Shown in pieces: positions 9,346 through 19,880 of a stretch of DNA of 64,000 nucleotides. Each line of letters begins with the position of its first letter. Within the stretch, counting starts at the first letter, position 1. The stretch spans positions 248,001-312,000 of the forward strand of contig NZ_RJVA01000013.1 of assembly GCF_003751385.1 (NCBI RefSeq), written 5' to 3'. The DNA comes from Desulfosoma caldarium. Lineage in GTDB: Bacteria > Desulfobacterota > Syntrophobacteria > Syntrophobacterales > DSM-9756. The notes below the pieces were generated by a model. That model had not been told where the DNA came from. It ran no database searches and saw only the letters and a list, made by a program, of their open reading frames with translations. The position numbers and the translations under genes are program-made.

Positions 9346-11542
9346 AGGACATGAAGCCGTATTTTTTCATCTTGTTGTATAGAGCACTTCGGCTGATCCC
9401 GAGTTTTTGGGCGGCTTTTTTCTTGTTGCCGTGCGCGCTTTCAAGGGCTTCCGCGATCGCCTGCCGCTCCCGTTCTTCCATGGTGGCAAGCCCTTCAGGT
9501 GCGGCGACCGTGGAGGTGCTGCGGAAAGCCGAAGGAAGATCCCAAACGTGAATGGTGTCGTTTTTCGACATGAGCACGGCATGTTCCACGGTGTTTTCCA
9601 ATTCCCGGACATTGCCCGGCCAGGAATATTCGACAAACAGGCGTAGCACATCGCGGTGAAAGTCTTTGACGTCCTTTCTGTAAATCTGCTGATACTTTTG
9701 CAGAAAATGGGTCGCGAGCAAGGGAATGTCCATGGGACGGCTTCGCAGGGGAGGAAGCGTGATGGGAATGACATTGAGGCGATAGAAAAGGTCTTCACGA
9801 AAGCGGCCGTTTTTCACTTCTTTCAGAAGATGGCGGTGCGTGGCGGCCACGACGCGCACGTTGGCCTGAAGTGTCTTTTCGCCCCCTACCCTCTCAAATT
9901 GGTGGGTTTGCAAAACCCGCAGAAGTTTCACTTGCACCGGTGCGGGAATGTCACCCACTTCGTCGAGAAACACGGTGCCGCCTTCCGCTTGTTCAAATCG
10001 GCCTTGTCGAGCGCGATCAGCCCCTGTAAAGGCTCCTTTCTCATGCCCGAACAATTCGCTTTCGATAAGGGAAGGCGGATAGGCTGCGCAGTTGATGATC
10101 ACAAAGGGAAAACTGCTTCGCGGGCTCAGTTGATGAATGGCCTGGGCCACAAGCTCTTTGCCGGTGCCGCTTTCGCCTTGAATGAGGACCGTAGCGTCCG
10201 AAGCAGCCACGTTTTCCACAAGGCGAAAGACGTTTTGCATGGCGGGATCTCGACCCACCATGCCACAAAAGGTGGCGCGAGGGTTGGACAGGCGCTGCAT
10301 GGAGCGCATTTCCATCTCGTGGGCCACGGCCCGTTGAAGCACCCCGGAGGCTTCACGGATTATGGCCCCGATGAGTTCCAAAGCTTCGGAAGGGCAATGG
10401 CATCGATCGTCACAGCGAATGATTAGGGTTCCAAAAGCCGATGGCGCTTCGGTGCTGATGGGCACGAGGGCGCAGGCGACCCTTTCGCTCCACAGCGCGT
10501 CGAGGACGGGTTCGGGAGGCGCCGGATGCAGCGCGGAGCGCACGCCGACGGTTTTGACCGTATCGAGAAGGTGTGCAAACCAGCCCAAAGCTCTGGGGTT
10601 CCCCGTGGTTTTCAATCTCTTGTCGTCCAGTATTATAAGCGTTTCCCGGGCATCGTCGAAAAGCAGAAGGGCTGCCTTGTCGAAGTGCAGCACATCGCGA
10701 AAGCGGCTGATGAGAAAGGCGCCAATGTCCTGAAGGGAATGGAGCGCTCCGATGTTTTGAACAATTTCGCAAAAGGCTCTGGTCCGCTGCTGAGCCGCAG
10801 CCAGATCCTGGGCTTGTTGCTGCAGGCGATGGGTGTAGTCCTCCAGGCGTTCCATCATGAGATTGAAAGATTGGGCCAGAACGGCCACTTCCCGGTCCCC
10901 CGAATCGTCCACGCGCACGGTGAGTTCCCCCTGGCTGGCTCGTTCCACGGCGTGGGTCAGGCGATCTAGAGGGGAGAGGAGTTTTTTCACCACGAGGGAG
11001 ATGGCCCCGACGGCCATCAGAACAATGGTGGCCGTGATGCCGCCGATCTCAACCCACAGCCGGCGCATTTGGCTCTGATACGCGTTTTCGGTAAAACCCA
11101 ACCGCAGACAACCGGCTCGACCTTCAAAAATGGGCACGGCGATGTCCAAATACCGCTCTCCCGTTTCCGAAATCACCTCCTGAACCCCAAAGGTCTGTGG
11201 CTCTTGAGCGCGGTGAACGTGTAGAAGGTTTGTGGGAAACCCACCGTCAAAGGAATGGACCAGGATTCGGCCATCCTTGACCACAAAGAGGTAAGCCAGG
11301 TCGTCATGAATGGCCTTTTGGTGTTGAATCATTTTTTGAAGGCCCACGAGGTCGTTGGTGAGAACGAGATTCGTGGCTTCAACCGCAAGGGAATGGCCCA
11401 GCAGTGAGGACTGGGTGCGCAGGGATTCCATCAGGCTTTGGCTGTAGCGGAACGTGGCCAGGGACGCCACGGCCAAGGCGCTGAGGAGCACGAGCCCGAT
11501 GGCGCCCGCGAGCAGTTTAGTGCTGAGCCGGTTCCAGGCCAT
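9344..11542 (-). CDS. Membrane-bound sigma-54-dependent activator (sensor, HAMP, GAF, AAA+, Fis HTH)
   Basis: A 732-residue one-component regulator. Predicted order: membrane helix 1 (about 10-31), periplasmic sensory region (32-165), helix 2 (168-188), HAMP (189-241), GAF-like region (255-405), sigma-54 AAA+ domain (425-665) and Fis-type HTH (692-730). Walker A is GESGTGKE (456-463), the sigma-54 contact loop GAFTGA is at 503-508, and Walker B is VFLDE (524-528). There is no receiver or kinase domain, so signal from outside the cell should pass directly through the membrane to the activator. The start at 11542 overlaps the end of the PhnD-like gene by 26 bp. In-frame codons further upstream would read through that gene and lack hydrophobic sequence. 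The likely target is the adjacent reductase operon. Confidence 0.87.
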   Translation of the reverse strand: MAWNRLSTKLLAGAIGLVLLSALAVASLATFRYSQSLMESLRTQSSLLGHSLAVEATNLVLTNDLVGLQKMIQHQKAIHDDLAYLFVVKDGRILVHSFDGGFPTNLLHVHRAQEPQTFGVQEVISETGERYLDIAVPIFEGRAGCLRLGFTENAYQSQMRRLWVEIGGITATIVLMAVGAISLVVKKLLSPLDRLTHAVERASQGELTVRVDDSGDREVAVLAQSFNLMMERLEDYTHRLQQQAQDLAAAQQRTRAFCEIVQNIGALHSLQDIGAFLISRFRDVLHFDKAALLLFDDARETLIILDDKRLKTTGNPRALGWFAHLLDTVKTVGVRSALHPAPPEPVLDALWSERVACALVPISTEAPSAFGTLIIRCDDRCHCPSEALELIGAIIREASGVLQRAVAHEMEMRSMQRLSNPRATFCGMVGRDPAMQNVFRLVENVAASDATVLIQGESGTGKELVAQAIHQLSPRSSFPFVIINCAAYPPSLIESELFGHEKGAFTGADRARQGRFEQAEGGTVFLDEVGDIPAPVQVKLLRVLQTHQFERVGGEKTLQANVRVVAATHRHLLKEVKNGRFREDLFYRLNVIPITLPPLRSRPMDIPLLATHFLQKYQQIYRKDVKDFHRDVLRLFVEYSWPGNVRELENTVEHAVLMSKNDTIHVWDLPSAFRSTSTVAAPEGLATMEERERQAIAEALESAHGNKKKAAQKLGISRSALYNKMKKYGFMS

Positions 11543-12467
11543 CGGTGCGTATCCCGTTGCTGTGTAAGAACTCCAGAAGCTTTTCTGTTTCTTCATACCA
11601 CGAGGGATCAGGAACCACAAACCGATCGATGCCCAAGGCGTTAAGAAGGCTACGGCCTTTCTCATTTTCATGCATGGTGAGAAAGATTCGACGTGCGGTT
11701 TCCTTGTCCTGAGGGGAAAGCTCTGGGGAGACGACGACAGGAGGAATTCCAAAGGGTATGGAACGGCGGATGATTTTAGTCTTGGATGTCCATGTATCAT
11801 CGCGAGCGTGTTCATATTCCCAGACCAGGCTGTCCACGGCGGCCCCGTCCACCAGACCCTTGGCCACAGCGAGAATGGAATTGTCATGACCGTAGGTGTA
11901 AAGCACCTGGGAAAAGAACGCTTCCGGCGTCGATCCGGATTGCACGACCCATGCCGTGGGGACCAGACGTCCCGTGTTGGAATGGGGGTCGGTAAAGGCA
12001 AAGATTTTATGGCGCAGCTCGTCGAAGCTCAGGTAGGGTGAGTCTTTGTGAACGATTAGGTAGGACTGATACGTGGTTTGTCCCATAATCTGGGGGGCGA
12101 CCAGCAGTTCCCAGTGGGTCATGGGGCGATGGAGGACATAGGATCCGGTGCACACAAAGGCCAGATCCACTGCCCCCTGGGCAAAGAGCCGACTCAGTTC
12201 ACCGTAGGTCTTCTTTTGCACCAGCTCCACCTTTCGATCCATGTGCCAGCCCACATAGTCCAGAAGTTGTCGGTAAAGGCGCAGGGTGGCCCTGGGAGAC
12301 ACCATGGCGCCAACGGCTACCGTCAGGTTTTTGGACGATCCCGACGTTTCAAGCACGGAAGGAATGGTGGTGCGAACGGAAAAATCCACCAGAACCGGGC
12401 TCCTGTCGTCGGAACACGCCCAGAGGCACCCCAGTAGGCACAGAAGGCTTAAGATCACTCTGCGCAT
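11517..12467 (-). CDS. PhnD-like substrate-binding lipoprotein
   Basis: A 316-residue periplasmic binding protein of the phosphate/phosphite/phosphonate type. The signal peptide ends in the lipobox LWAC with Cys18, so it should be a lipoprotein. The body contains SDP-like features such as [12 protein letters not shown] near the N-terminus, and [26 protein letters not shown] and [14 protein letters not shown] in the second lobe, typical of PhnD. No ABC permease or ATPase gene is adjacent, which argues against transport. Instead it is overlapped by a membrane sigma-54 activator. In the tetrathionate sensor kinase TtrS a PhnD-like domain is the ligand-binding part, so a sensory role is likely here. 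The ligand is not known. Confidence 0.82.
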   Translation of the reverse strand: MRRVILSLLCLLGCLWACSDDRSPVLVDFSVRTTIPSVLETSGSSKNLTVAVGAMVSPRATLRLYRQLLDYVGWHMDRKVELVQKKTYGELSRLFAQGAVDLAFVCTGSYVLHRPMTHWELLVAPQIMGQTTYQSYLIVHKDSPYLSFDELRHKIFAFTDPHSNTGRLVPTAWVVQSGSTPEAFFSQVLYTYGHDNSILAVAKGLVDGAAVDSLVWEYEHARDDTWTSKTKIIRRSIPFGIPPVVVSPELSPQDKETARRIFLTMHENEKGRSLLNALGIDRFVVPDPSWYEETEKLLEFLHSNGIRTDGLEPAQH

Positions 12468-12799
12468 ATTGTTTTTCCCTTCGGCAGGCCTTGACTACGC
12501 CCAAGGCCGGTGCTTGGAAGCGAACCCGCCACCTGGCTTCGACCCGAAGCCCCCGTTCCTGCACCGGCCCTCTAAGACCATCAGCATAGCCCCTTTTAAC
12601 CTAACAAGAAAAGACCTGAGTTCCATACCGATTTGCTCCCTCGACAATGGAACCTTGTTGAACGAAGACAGTTGTATTCACCCTCTTGTCTTCAGCAAGC
12701 CGGCGGGATTGTGGAATACAAGCGTCACCCGTTTAAGCGGAATCCGAGATCGAGCAGGAAGAATGGTGCGATGAAAATTGGATGCCGTCCACAAGGCCT
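12468..12799. other. Intergenic region upstream of the PhnD-like gene
   Basis: This 332-bp stretch lies between the pseudouridine synthase stop and the PhnD-like start, both on the minus strand. It should carry the promoter of the sensor operon. I see no strong -35/-10 or -24/-12 pair and no copy of the GTGTCCAC palindrome. No small gene is supported. Confidence 0.4.
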
Positions 12800-13519
12800 T
12801 CACGTGGATTCGTAAAGCGCATGTATCAGGGCGGTGAAGTTTTGAAGGGCGTTATGAAAGGCGGGATCGAGAAAGAGGCGGCCGTGGCGTGGAGGGTCTA
12901 TGAAGGCGTAGGGCACTCCCTTGTGGGCAAAGGCCAGGGCATAGGCGTGAAGGTAGGTTCGATCGGGGGGCGTGGTAAGGCTGCTGGCTTGGCTGCTTCC
13001 GTGGCCGTAGAGAGGATCGCCGAGAATGGGGGCGCCCAGGCATTTCATGGCCACCCGAATCTGATGGGTTTTTCCCGTTTCCGGAAACAGGGCAAAGAGG
13101 CGAAGGCACGGCGCCATGGAGCGGCTGATGAATCGCGTGACGGCCGGTGCCGTGCGAGACAGGCAGATTTTCCACCGGCCATCTCGAGAGCGGACCATAT
13201 CACCAATGATGAGCCCCTGTTTCTTGTGAGGTTTGCGATCGGAGAGGGCCAGATAACATTTTCGCACGGCGCGTTCTCGAAAAAGGGCCGTAAGATCGCG
13301 GGCCGCTTGCGTGTTCTTAGCAAGAAGCCATAAGCCCGAAGTGACCTTGTCCAACCGGTGCACAGGAATGAGGTTTGAGCCGGCGCTCTGGCGCCGCAGC
13401 CGCGCGAGAAGCCCTTCATCGTCGCCATTTCGCGTTACGGCGCAATCCGGCGGTTTGTGAACCACCAGGAAATCTTCATGGTCGAACACCACGGGTACAT
13501 GAAGGTTTTTGAGGGCCAT
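12800..13519 (-). CDS. RluA-family RNA pseudouridine synthase
   Basis: A 239-residue pseudouridine synthase of the RluA family. The catalytic motif HRLDKVTSGL contains the essential Asp. Other family landmarks are FLVVHKPP near the N-terminus and PETGKTHQIRVAMKCLGAPILGDPLYG. No S4 domain precedes it, so it is a short single-domain form. The RNA position modified cannot be predicted. The start is uncertain: an ATG at 13519 begins close to the conserved fold, while a GTG at 13564 would add 15 residues. It is transcribed divergently from the efflux operon. Confidence 0.88.
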   Translation of the reverse strand: MALKNLHVPVVFDHEDFLVVHKPPDCAVTRNGDDEGLLARLRRQSAGSNLIPVHRLDKVTSGLWLLAKNTQAARDLTALFRERAVRKCYLALSDRKPHKKQGLIIGDMVRSRDGRWKICLSRTAPAVTRFISRSMAPCLRLFALFPETGKTHQIRVAMKCLGAPILGDPLYGHGSSQASSLTTPPDRTYLHAYALAFAHKGVPYAFIDPPRHGRLFLDPAFHNALQNFTALIHALYEST

Positions 13520-13776
13520 GTCGTGCACGCTGTCCCTTTTCTCATGGACAAGATGTGTGGGCACGATCCTTGTGGCGCGCTAGGTATTGCAGCAAAAAGT
13601 CACGAGGATCCCAATTTCAAAGAAACGTTCCACGAATTCTAGACCTGGTATCTTTACATTCTGCCGATCTTTGCGGTATTTGTAAAGGCACGGTGGAAAC
13701 CTGCTTTGGAAGGTGACATGGCCATTTGAACGTCAAGGCACGTTCCCTTCACCGGCGGCGCACAAGGCGGATCGCT

Positions 13777-15186
13777 ATGAAAGCCCGTGGAAACGCTGGA
13801 GCTCTGATCGGCACCTTCGTCTTTCTTTGTCTTGTTTTTTCCGTTCCCTCGAGAGCCTCCAACCCCGAGCCCGCAGCGGCCCCCATGGTGCCATCGACGG
13901 CCGAGGCGCCTGCAGGCACGCTCGCCCATGCCCTGCAGACAGCGTTGGCGCACCATCCGAAAATATCCATGGCCAACCTCAAAACCCAGGCCGCCGAAGC
14001 CGGTCGCAGAGCCGCTCAAGCCGGGTATTACCCCAGAATCAGCCTTTCTCATAAAATCCTTCGAAGCAACAATCCCGTCTTTGTCTTTGGTTCCCTGTTA
14101 GAGCAGGCCCGGTTCGGTGAGGAAAATTTCGATCCCGCCTTCTTGAACGCACCCAACCCCTTGACCAACGCGCGGACCGAAGCCGTGGCTTCCCTAAGCC
14201 TCTTTGACCAGCTGTACACGGCCACGCGCGTCGCCGAAGGTCAAGGAGCTCAGAACAAAGCCCGCTTTATGGAGGACTGGGTAAGGCAGGAAATTTTCCT
14301 CGGTGTCATTCGAAGCTTTTACGGCGTCCGTGTAGCACGGGAAAGGGTTGGCGTGGCCGAGGATGCGGTCAAGGAAACGAAAGCGCAGGTCCGGCGCATT
14401 CAGGATTTGTTTGAAAACGGCCAGGTGGTGCGCTCCGACCTTCTGGCCGCACAGGTGCAGCACCTGGAATTCTCCCAGCAACTCGTGGAAGCTCAGGGCC
14501 ACTACGCCACGGCGCAAGCGGCTTTTCAGACGGCCTTAGGCCGACCCTCGCCGCCCTACCCCGAACCGACCCAGAAGATTCCCAGCCTCTTGGTTCCCTT
14601 GCATTCCCTTTCCCACTACACGGAAGAGGCCCTGGCGTCTCGACCCGATGTGGCCATGGTTCGGGAGGATCTGCGGGTGGCCCGCCTGCGGTTGCGGGAA
14701 GCTCGAGCCCGTTATCTTCCCAGAGTGGATGCGTTTTCTTCCTATGGGGTGAGCGGCCCCGACTGGGAAAGCGGCAGTTCAGACTACACCCTGGGCCTGG
14801 CCTTTCGTTGGGATCTCTACGAGGGACAACGCCGTCCCGGCATCGATCAGGCCCTAGCCCTCGTGGCCGCCGCGGAAGCCCAGGTGCGGGAAGCCGAAGA
14901 CCAGGTGCGTTTGCAGGTGGTGGAAGCCTTTGAAAGCCTGCGGGCGGCTCGAGAACGCTTGAACCTGTCCCTGCAAGCTGTGGCGCAGGCTCGAGAAGCC
15001 CTTCGCATCGTCAGGGACCGCTACGCTGAAGGGTTGACGACCATTACGGAAGTCTTGAGGGCGGAGACGGCGTATCGCCGAGCCCAGTGGATGGAGCTGG
15101 GAGCTCGCTACGACCATGTGGTGCGCTACGCAGAACTCCTGTTCCGCACCGGCCGGCTTCATGATGCCGCCCCTTTTGAAGGATGA
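13777..15186 (+). CDS. TolC-family outer-membrane efflux protein
   Basis: A 469-residue outer-membrane channel of the TolC/OEP family. A signal peptide (residues 1-25, ending near PSRAS) precedes two long helical repeats rich in Ala, Gln, Glu and Arg, typical of the periplasmic coiled coils. The start at 13777 is preferred because it begins directly with the signal peptide and follows GGCGG; an upstream ATG at 13726 would put a basic tail before it. It is the first of three genes, 6 bp before the adaptor, forming a complete tripartite exporter. Confidence 0.87.
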   Translation: MKARGNAGALIGTFVFLCLVFSVPSRASNPEPAAAPMVPSTAEAPAGTLAHALQTALAHHPKISMANLKTQAAEAGRRAAQAGYYPRISLSHKILRSNNPVFVFGSLLEQARFGEENFDPAFLNAPNPLTNARTEAVASLSLFDQLYTATRVAEGQGAQNKARFMEDWVRQEIFLGVIRSFYGVRVARERVGVAEDAVKETKAQVRRIQDLFENGQVVRSDLLAAQVQHLEFSQQLVEAQGHYATAQAAFQTALGRPSPPYPEPTQKIPSLLVPLHSLSHYTEEALASRPDVAMVREDLRVARLRLREARARYLPRVDAFSSYGVSGPDWESGSSDYTLGLAFRWDLYEGQRRPGIDQALALVAAAEAQVREAEDQVRLQVVEAFESLRAARERLNLSLQAVAQAREALRIVRDRYAEGLTTITEVLRAETAYRRAQWMELGARYDHVVRYAELLFRTGRLHDAAPFEG

Positions 15187-15192
15187 GGGCCC

Positions 15193-16446
15193 ATGAGTGC
15201 GCGTGATCGGCAAGGATTTTTTCGAGTCTCTTCAACGAGGATGAACATTGTGCCTCTGGTCTGCGCCGTTTGGATGGCCATGGCCACGGCATGTGGAAAG
15301 GAACCGCCGCCTAGATCGGTATCGTTCTCGACCGTGTCTGCCCCTGTGGTGACGGTCGGTTTAGAAAACATTCCGGAAATTCTGGAACTTTCCGGCACGG
15401 TGCGCGCGGCGCGCATCAGTGTGCTTTCATCCAAGGTGCCGGGGCGCATCACGGCCATCCTGGTGCGCGAAGGGGATCGCGTGCGCCAAGGGCAAGTCCT
15501 GGCTCGCATCGATGATCGCGAAACGGCGGCCGGTGTGGCGCAGGCGCAGGCTTCCTTGCAGCAGGCTCGATTTGCCGTGGACGAAGCGGAAAAGGCCCTT
15601 CGAATGGCTCAGGCCGAACGGCGCGCCGCAGAAGCTCGCCACGAGCTGGCTCAAGCCACCTTTAAAAGGTTTCAAGCCCTGATGGCGCGCGAGTCGGTAA
15701 GCCGCCAGGAATTCGACGAAGTCAAAGCCAAGTTTGCGTCCGCGGCGGCCGATGTGGATCGAGCCCGCCAAGCCGTGAAAGCTTTGCAGGCCAAGAAAGA
15801 ACAAGCTTTGGAGGCTTTAAATGCCGCGCGAGCCGCACTAGAAGCCGCGCAGGCTGTCCAGACCTACGCAGAGGTCACGGCGCCCATGGACGCCCTGGTC
15901 ACGGCCAAACATGTGGAAGTGGGACAAATGGCCGCACCGGGTCTTGCCCTGCTGACGGTGGAAGATTACTCAGCCTATCGGCTGGAAGTTCCCGTTCCCG
16001 AAAGGGTGCTGTCGCGCGTGCGCGTCGGGGATGCGGTGCCTTTGTTTCTAGATTTTTCGCAAGAGCCGCTGACCGGGCGTGTGGTGGAAGTCCTTCCTTC
16101 CGTGGATTCCCAGACTCGCTCCGGACTTGTCAAAATTTCTCTGCCTTCGCCGGCCTCCGTCCATGGCCGAACCCTTCAGTGGCGCACGGGCACGTTTGCT
16201 CGAGCCCGCTTTATCACGGGGTCTCGAGAAGCCATTACGGTGCCCGCTTCCGCTGTGGTCCAGCGAGGCCAACTGACGGGCGTTTTTGTGGTGGATGACG
16301 AGCAGGTGTGTCGATGGCGCTTGGTCCGCACGGGACGTTCGATGCATGAGCGTGTGGAGATCCTTGCCGGTCTGAAGCCGGGAGAGCAGGTTGTAGCTCC
16401 GGTCGTTCCGGGACTGGAAGAGGGTTTGCGCATCACAGCCGACTGA
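15193..16446 (+). CDS. RND efflux periplasmic adaptor (membrane fusion protein)
   Basis: A 417-residue HlyD/AcrA-type adaptor. The N-terminus contains [20 protein letters not shown], whose MATAC looks like a lipobox, so the protein is probably lipid-anchored. A first lipoyl half ([22 protein letters not shown]), an alpha-helical hairpin rich in Ala/Gln/Arg (about residues 115-220), a second lipoyl half ([21 protein letters not shown]) and beta-barrel domains follow. The start at 15193 has GAGGG upstream; 15241 is an alternative that begins at the signal peptide. It links the RND pump encoded 10 bp downstream to the TolC-like channel. Confidence 0.88.
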   Translation: MSARDRQGFFRVSSTRMNIVPLVCAVWMAMATACGKEPPPRSVSFSTVSAPVVTVGLENIPEILELSGTVRAARISVLSSKVPGRITAILVREGDRVRQGQVLARIDDRETAAGVAQAQASLQQARFAVDEAEKALRMAQAERRAAEARHELAQATFKRFQALMARESVSRQEFDEVKAKFASAAADVDRARQAVKALQAKKEQALEALNAARAALEAAQAVQTYAEVTAPMDALVTAKHVEVGQMAAPGLALLTVEDYSAYRLEVPVPERVLSRVRVGDAVPLFLDFSQEPLTGRVVEVLPSVDSQTRSGLVKISLPSPASVHGRTLQWRTGTFARARFITGSREAITVPASAVVQRGQLTGVFVVDDEQVCRWRLVRTGRSMHERVEILAGLKPGEQVVAPVVPGLEEGLRITAD

Positions 16447-16456
16447 GAGGGCGCTC

Positions 16457-19400
16457 ATGACAACTGCGCATCTGGGACTGGCCGGTCGCGTCGCCAAAGC
16501 CTTTATCGACTCCAAACTGACCCCTCTGCTCATTGTGGCCTCCCTGGTTCTCGGCGTGGGCTCCGTTTTCCTGCTGCCTCGCGAAGAGGAGCCTCAGATC
16601 GTCGTACCCATGCTGGATATCTTTGTGAGCATGCCTGGGGCGTCCGCCAAGGAAGTGGAAGAGCGTGTCACCAAACCCATGGAGAAGCTTTTGTGGGAGA
16701 TTCCCGGTGTGGAATACATCTATTCCACGTCTTCTCCCGAACGGTCTTTCGTGGTGGTGCGCTTCAAGGTGGGCGAAGACGAAGAAAAAAGCATCGTTCG
16801 GCTCAATCAGAAGATGTTCGCCAACTTCGACCTCATTCCCCCGGGAGCCAGCCCACCTCTGATCAAGCCCCGATCCATTGACGATGTGCCCATTCTGGCC
16901 GTGACCCTGTGGAGTGACGAACTGGATCATTTTGCCCTGCGCCGCCTTGCGGCGCAACTGCATGACCATGTGAAACAGGTGCCCGATGTCTCCGAAGTGC
17001 ACATCATTGGAGGGCAGCGCCGTCAGGTGCGCGTGTTGCCGGATCCGGCCCGAATGGCCGCCCACGGCGTGGCTGCCGAGATCCTTCTCGCCAGACTCGG
17101 CCAGGCAAACCAATCCCTGGCTTCCGGTCGCCTGGTGTCCAACAATCAAGAAATCCTCGTGGAAACAGGGGATTTTTTGAGATCGGGTGAGGATGTAGCG
17201 GCGGTGGTGGTGGCCGTCCATGAGGGTCGGCCGGTGTTTGTGCGGGATGTGGCCGAAGTGGTAGACGGCCCAGAGGAGCCTTCAGATTATGTTTTTTTCG
17301 GAACAGGCCTCGCTTTTGGCGAGAAAGCTTCGTCAGGACTCTACCCCGCGGTGACCTTGTCCGTGGCCAAGCGCAAAGGCACCAACGCCATTCATGTGGC
17401 CCACGCGGTGCTCCGCAAGATCGAAAGCCTCAAAGGCCGCCTGATTCCCGATAACGTCCAGCTCACGGTCACCCGAGACTACGGGGAAACTGCTCGAGAA
17501 AAATCCGATGAGCTCCTCTGGCACATGACCATTGCCGTCATTTCCGTAACCCTTTTAATTCTTCTGACTTTGGGCGTGCGCGAATCCGGCATTGTGGCCA
17601 TTGCCATTCCCGTCACCTTGGCGCTCACACTGGCCGTGTTTTACCTAGCCGGGTATACGTTAAACCGTGTGACCCTGTTTGCTCTGATTTTTTCCATCGG
17701 TATTTTGGTCGACGACGCCATAGTGGTTGTGGAAAACGTGGTGCGCCATTACCGCATGCCGCACAATCGAGGGCGCAATCCATTGGAAGTGGCCGTGGAG
17801 GCCACGGCCGAAGTGGGCAACCCCACGATTCTAGCCACCTTTACCGTCATTGCGGCCATTTTGCCTATGGCTTTTGTGCGAGGCCTCATGGGCCCCTACA
17901 TGAGGCCCATACCCGTGGGCGCCACGGGGGCCATGCTGTTTTCCCTGGCCGTGGCCTTTGTGGTGACGCCCTGGGCCAGCGTGCGCCTGATTCACACGGA
18001 AGCGGAAGCGAAACACGAAGCCGAAGGCTGGACCACGCGGCTGTATCGGCGGCTCATGCGGCCGCTGATCCATCATGCCTTGTGGCGCAACGGGTTTCTG
18101 GCCTTTGTGGTGCTGCTGCTTTTGGGCGCCATGAGCCTGGTGGCTTTCAAGGCCGTGCGCGTCAAGATGCTGCCCTTTGACAACAAGAGTGAATTGCAGG
18201 TGGTGATCGACATGCCGGAAGGGAGCACGCTGGAACAGACGGCGGCTGCGACTCGACACATGGCTCAAGTGATTGCCGAAGCTCCGGAAACCGTGCACTA
18301 TCAGCTCTACATTGGTACAGCGGCTCCCCACAATTTCAACGGCTTGGTCCGTCACTATTTTCTTCGCCGCGGTCCGAACGTGGCGGACATTCAGGTGAAC
18401 CTTGTGCCCAAGGGGGATCGCACGGCTCAAAGCCACGATATCGCGAAACGGCTGCGGCCAGCCATTCAGAACGTGGCGCGGATCTACGGAGCTAACGTAA
18501 AGATCGCCGAAATTCCGCCTGGCCCCCCGGTGTTGCAGACGCTGGTGGCTGAAATCTACGGCCCGGATGAAGCCGGTCGATTGGCGGTGGCTCGACAGGT
18601 GAAGGAGATCTTTGAAAAAACCGATGGCGTGGTGGATGTGGACTGGTTTGTGGAAGACGACCAGCCCAAGGTCATCCTCACGGCGGACAAGGAAAAAGCC
18701 GCTCTGCACGGCATCGCCACGAGGACCATCGCGGAGACCGTGAAGGCGTTGGTGCAAGGGCAGGGGGTTGGCCTGGTGCACCTTGAGGAAGAAAAGGAAG
18801 ATGTGCCCATCTGGGTGCAGCTTCCTTTGGCCATGCGATCGCGCGTGGAAGACCTTCTGGTCATCAAGGTGCAGGGGGCCGACGGTCGTCTGGTTCCCTT
18901 GTCGGAGTTGGTTCAGGTTCGCGAAATCGTGCAAGAAAAGAGCCTCTACCACAAGAACCTCATGCCTGTGGTCTACGTTACGGGCGATGTGGCGGGAAAA
19001 GAAGAAAGCCCCGTGTACGCCATTCTCAAGATGAACAAGGCCCTGGATCATTTGAAGGTACCCGAAGGGTATCATTTGGAGCGCTACGTGGCGAGCCTGC
19101 CGCCCACGACGGAGCGCTATGCCATGAAGTGGGATGGGGAATGGCACATCACCTATGAGGTTTTTCGGGACTTGGGCATCGCTTTTGCCGCGGTGCTGGT
19201 TCTGATCTACATTCTGGTGGTCGGTTGGTTTGAATCCTTTGTGACCCCCTTGGCCATTATGGCTGCCATTCCCTTTTCTTTGGTGGGGATTCTTCCGGCT
19301 CACGGGCTTTTCGGCATCTTTTTCACCGCCACGTCCATGATCGGTTTCATTGCAGGGGCCGGCATTGTGGTGCGCAATTCCATCATTCTTGTGGACTTTG

Positions 19401-19642
19401 TGGAATTGCGCCTAAGGGAAGGCATGCCGTTGGAAGATGCGGTGGTGGATGCGGGCGCGGTGCGATTTCGTCCCATGATGCTTACGGCCGCATCCCTTAT
19501 CGTGGGCGCCTCCCCCATGCTCTTGGATCCCATCTTTCAGGGGCTCGCTTTGGCCCTGATGTCTGGTGAAGTGGCTTCCTTGCTCTTGTCCCGCGTGGCC
19601 GTTCCCATCGTCTACTTTCTGATCCGCCGCAGGACCCTCTAA
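16457..19642 (+). CDS. RND-family efflux permease
   Basis: A 1061-residue inner-membrane pump of the AcrB/hydrophobe-efflux superfamily, of normal length. The first helix is at residues about 21-38, followed by a large periplasmic loop. The proton-relay Asp pair is visible in [18 protein letters not shown] in the fourth helix. In the tenth helix the position usually Lys in AcrB falls in [13 protein letters not shown], with Arg. PREEEPQI and [16 protein letters not shown] are typical of a branch often annotated as multidrug or heavy-metal exporters. The substrate cannot be deduced. It is the last gene of the exporter operon. Confidence 0.9.
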   Translation: MTTAHLGLAGRVAKAFIDSKLTPLLIVASLVLGVGSVFLLPREEEPQIVVPMLDIFVSMPGASAKEVEERVTKPMEKLLWEIPGVEYIYSTSSPERSFVVVRFKVGEDEEKSIVRLNQKMFANFDLIPPGASPPLIKPRSIDDVPILAVTLWSDELDHFALRRLAAQLHDHVKQVPDVSEVHIIGGQRRQVRVLPDPARMAAHGVAAEILLARLGQANQSLASGRLVSNNQEILVETGDFLRSGEDVAAVVVAVHEGRPVFVRDVAEVVDGPEEPSDYVFFGTGLAFGEKASSGLYPAVTLSVAKRKGTNAIHVAHAVLRKIESLKGRLIPDNVQLTVTRDYGETAREKSDELLWHMTIAVISVTLLILLTLGVRESGIVAIAIPVTLALTLAVFYLAGYTLNRVTLFALIFSIGILVDDAIVVVENVVRHYRMPHNRGRNPLEVAVEATAEVGNPTILATFTVIAAILPMAFVRGLMGPYMRPIPVGATGAMLFSLAVAFVVTPWASVRLIHTEAEAKHEAEGWTTRLYRRLMRPLIHHALWRNGFLAFVVLLLLGAMSLVAFKAVRVKMLPFDNKSELQVVIDMPEGSTLEQTAAATRHMAQVIAEAPETVHYQLYIGTAAPHNFNGLVRHYFLRRGPNVADIQVNLVPKGDRTAQSHDIAKRLRPAIQNVARIYGANVKIAEIPPGPPVLQTLVAEIYGPDEAGRLAVARQVKEIFEKTDGVVDVDWFVEDDQPKVILTADKEKAALHGIATRTIAETVKALVQGQGVGLVHLEEEKEDVPIWVQLPLAMRSRVEDLLVIKVQGADGRLVPLSELVQVREIVQEKSLYHKNLMPVVYVTGDVAGKEESPVYAILKMNKALDHLKVPEGYHLERYVASLPPTTERYAMKWDGEWHITYEVFRDLGIAFAAVLVLIYILVVGWFESFVTPLAIMAAIPFSLVGILPAHGLFGIFFTATSMIGFIAGAGIVVRNSIILVDFVELRLREGMPLEDAVVDAGAVRFRPMMLTAASLIVGASPMLLDPIFQGLALALMSGEVASLLLSRVAVPIVYFLIRRRTL

Positions 19643-19844
19643 ACAGTTGGACGATCACACACGGCCCGATTGCTTTTGTTGTGTTTATAACATCACGCAT
19701 AAAAACAATTTGACCGAGATTCATCGGCTTGTGCCGCCAAGGGCCAGGCTCGGTGTGCCGTGAAATGCGTTAAGCCTCGAAAATAACGCACTTGTCGGGA
19801 ATTTTTTGGCCTGTCTGGCCTTGACTCTTCGAGCACGTAAAAGG

Positions 19845-19878
19845 AGGCGCTGAAGAAAGGCTTTTTCAGTGAGCGCCT
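19845..19878 (-). terminator. Rho-independent terminator of ald
   Basis: AGGCGCT (19845-19851) pairs with AGCGCCT (19872-19878), and the inner CTGAA and TTCAG can extend the stem. Read on the minus strand the hairpin starts three bases after the ald stop and is followed by CCTTTT. Confidence 0.65.
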
Positions 19879-19880
19879 TG

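Noticed and set aside
11543-12001. Longer N-terminus for the sigma-54 activator
   Set aside because: This extension lies wholly inside the PhnD-like gene in another frame and reads as non-protein. The membrane helix begins right after ATG 11542.
17831-19303. Minus-strand open frame of 490 codons opposite the RND permease
   Set aside because: It is rich in His, Gln and Arg as expected for an antisense reading of a GC-rich gene. The RND protein on the other strand is complete with all motifs.
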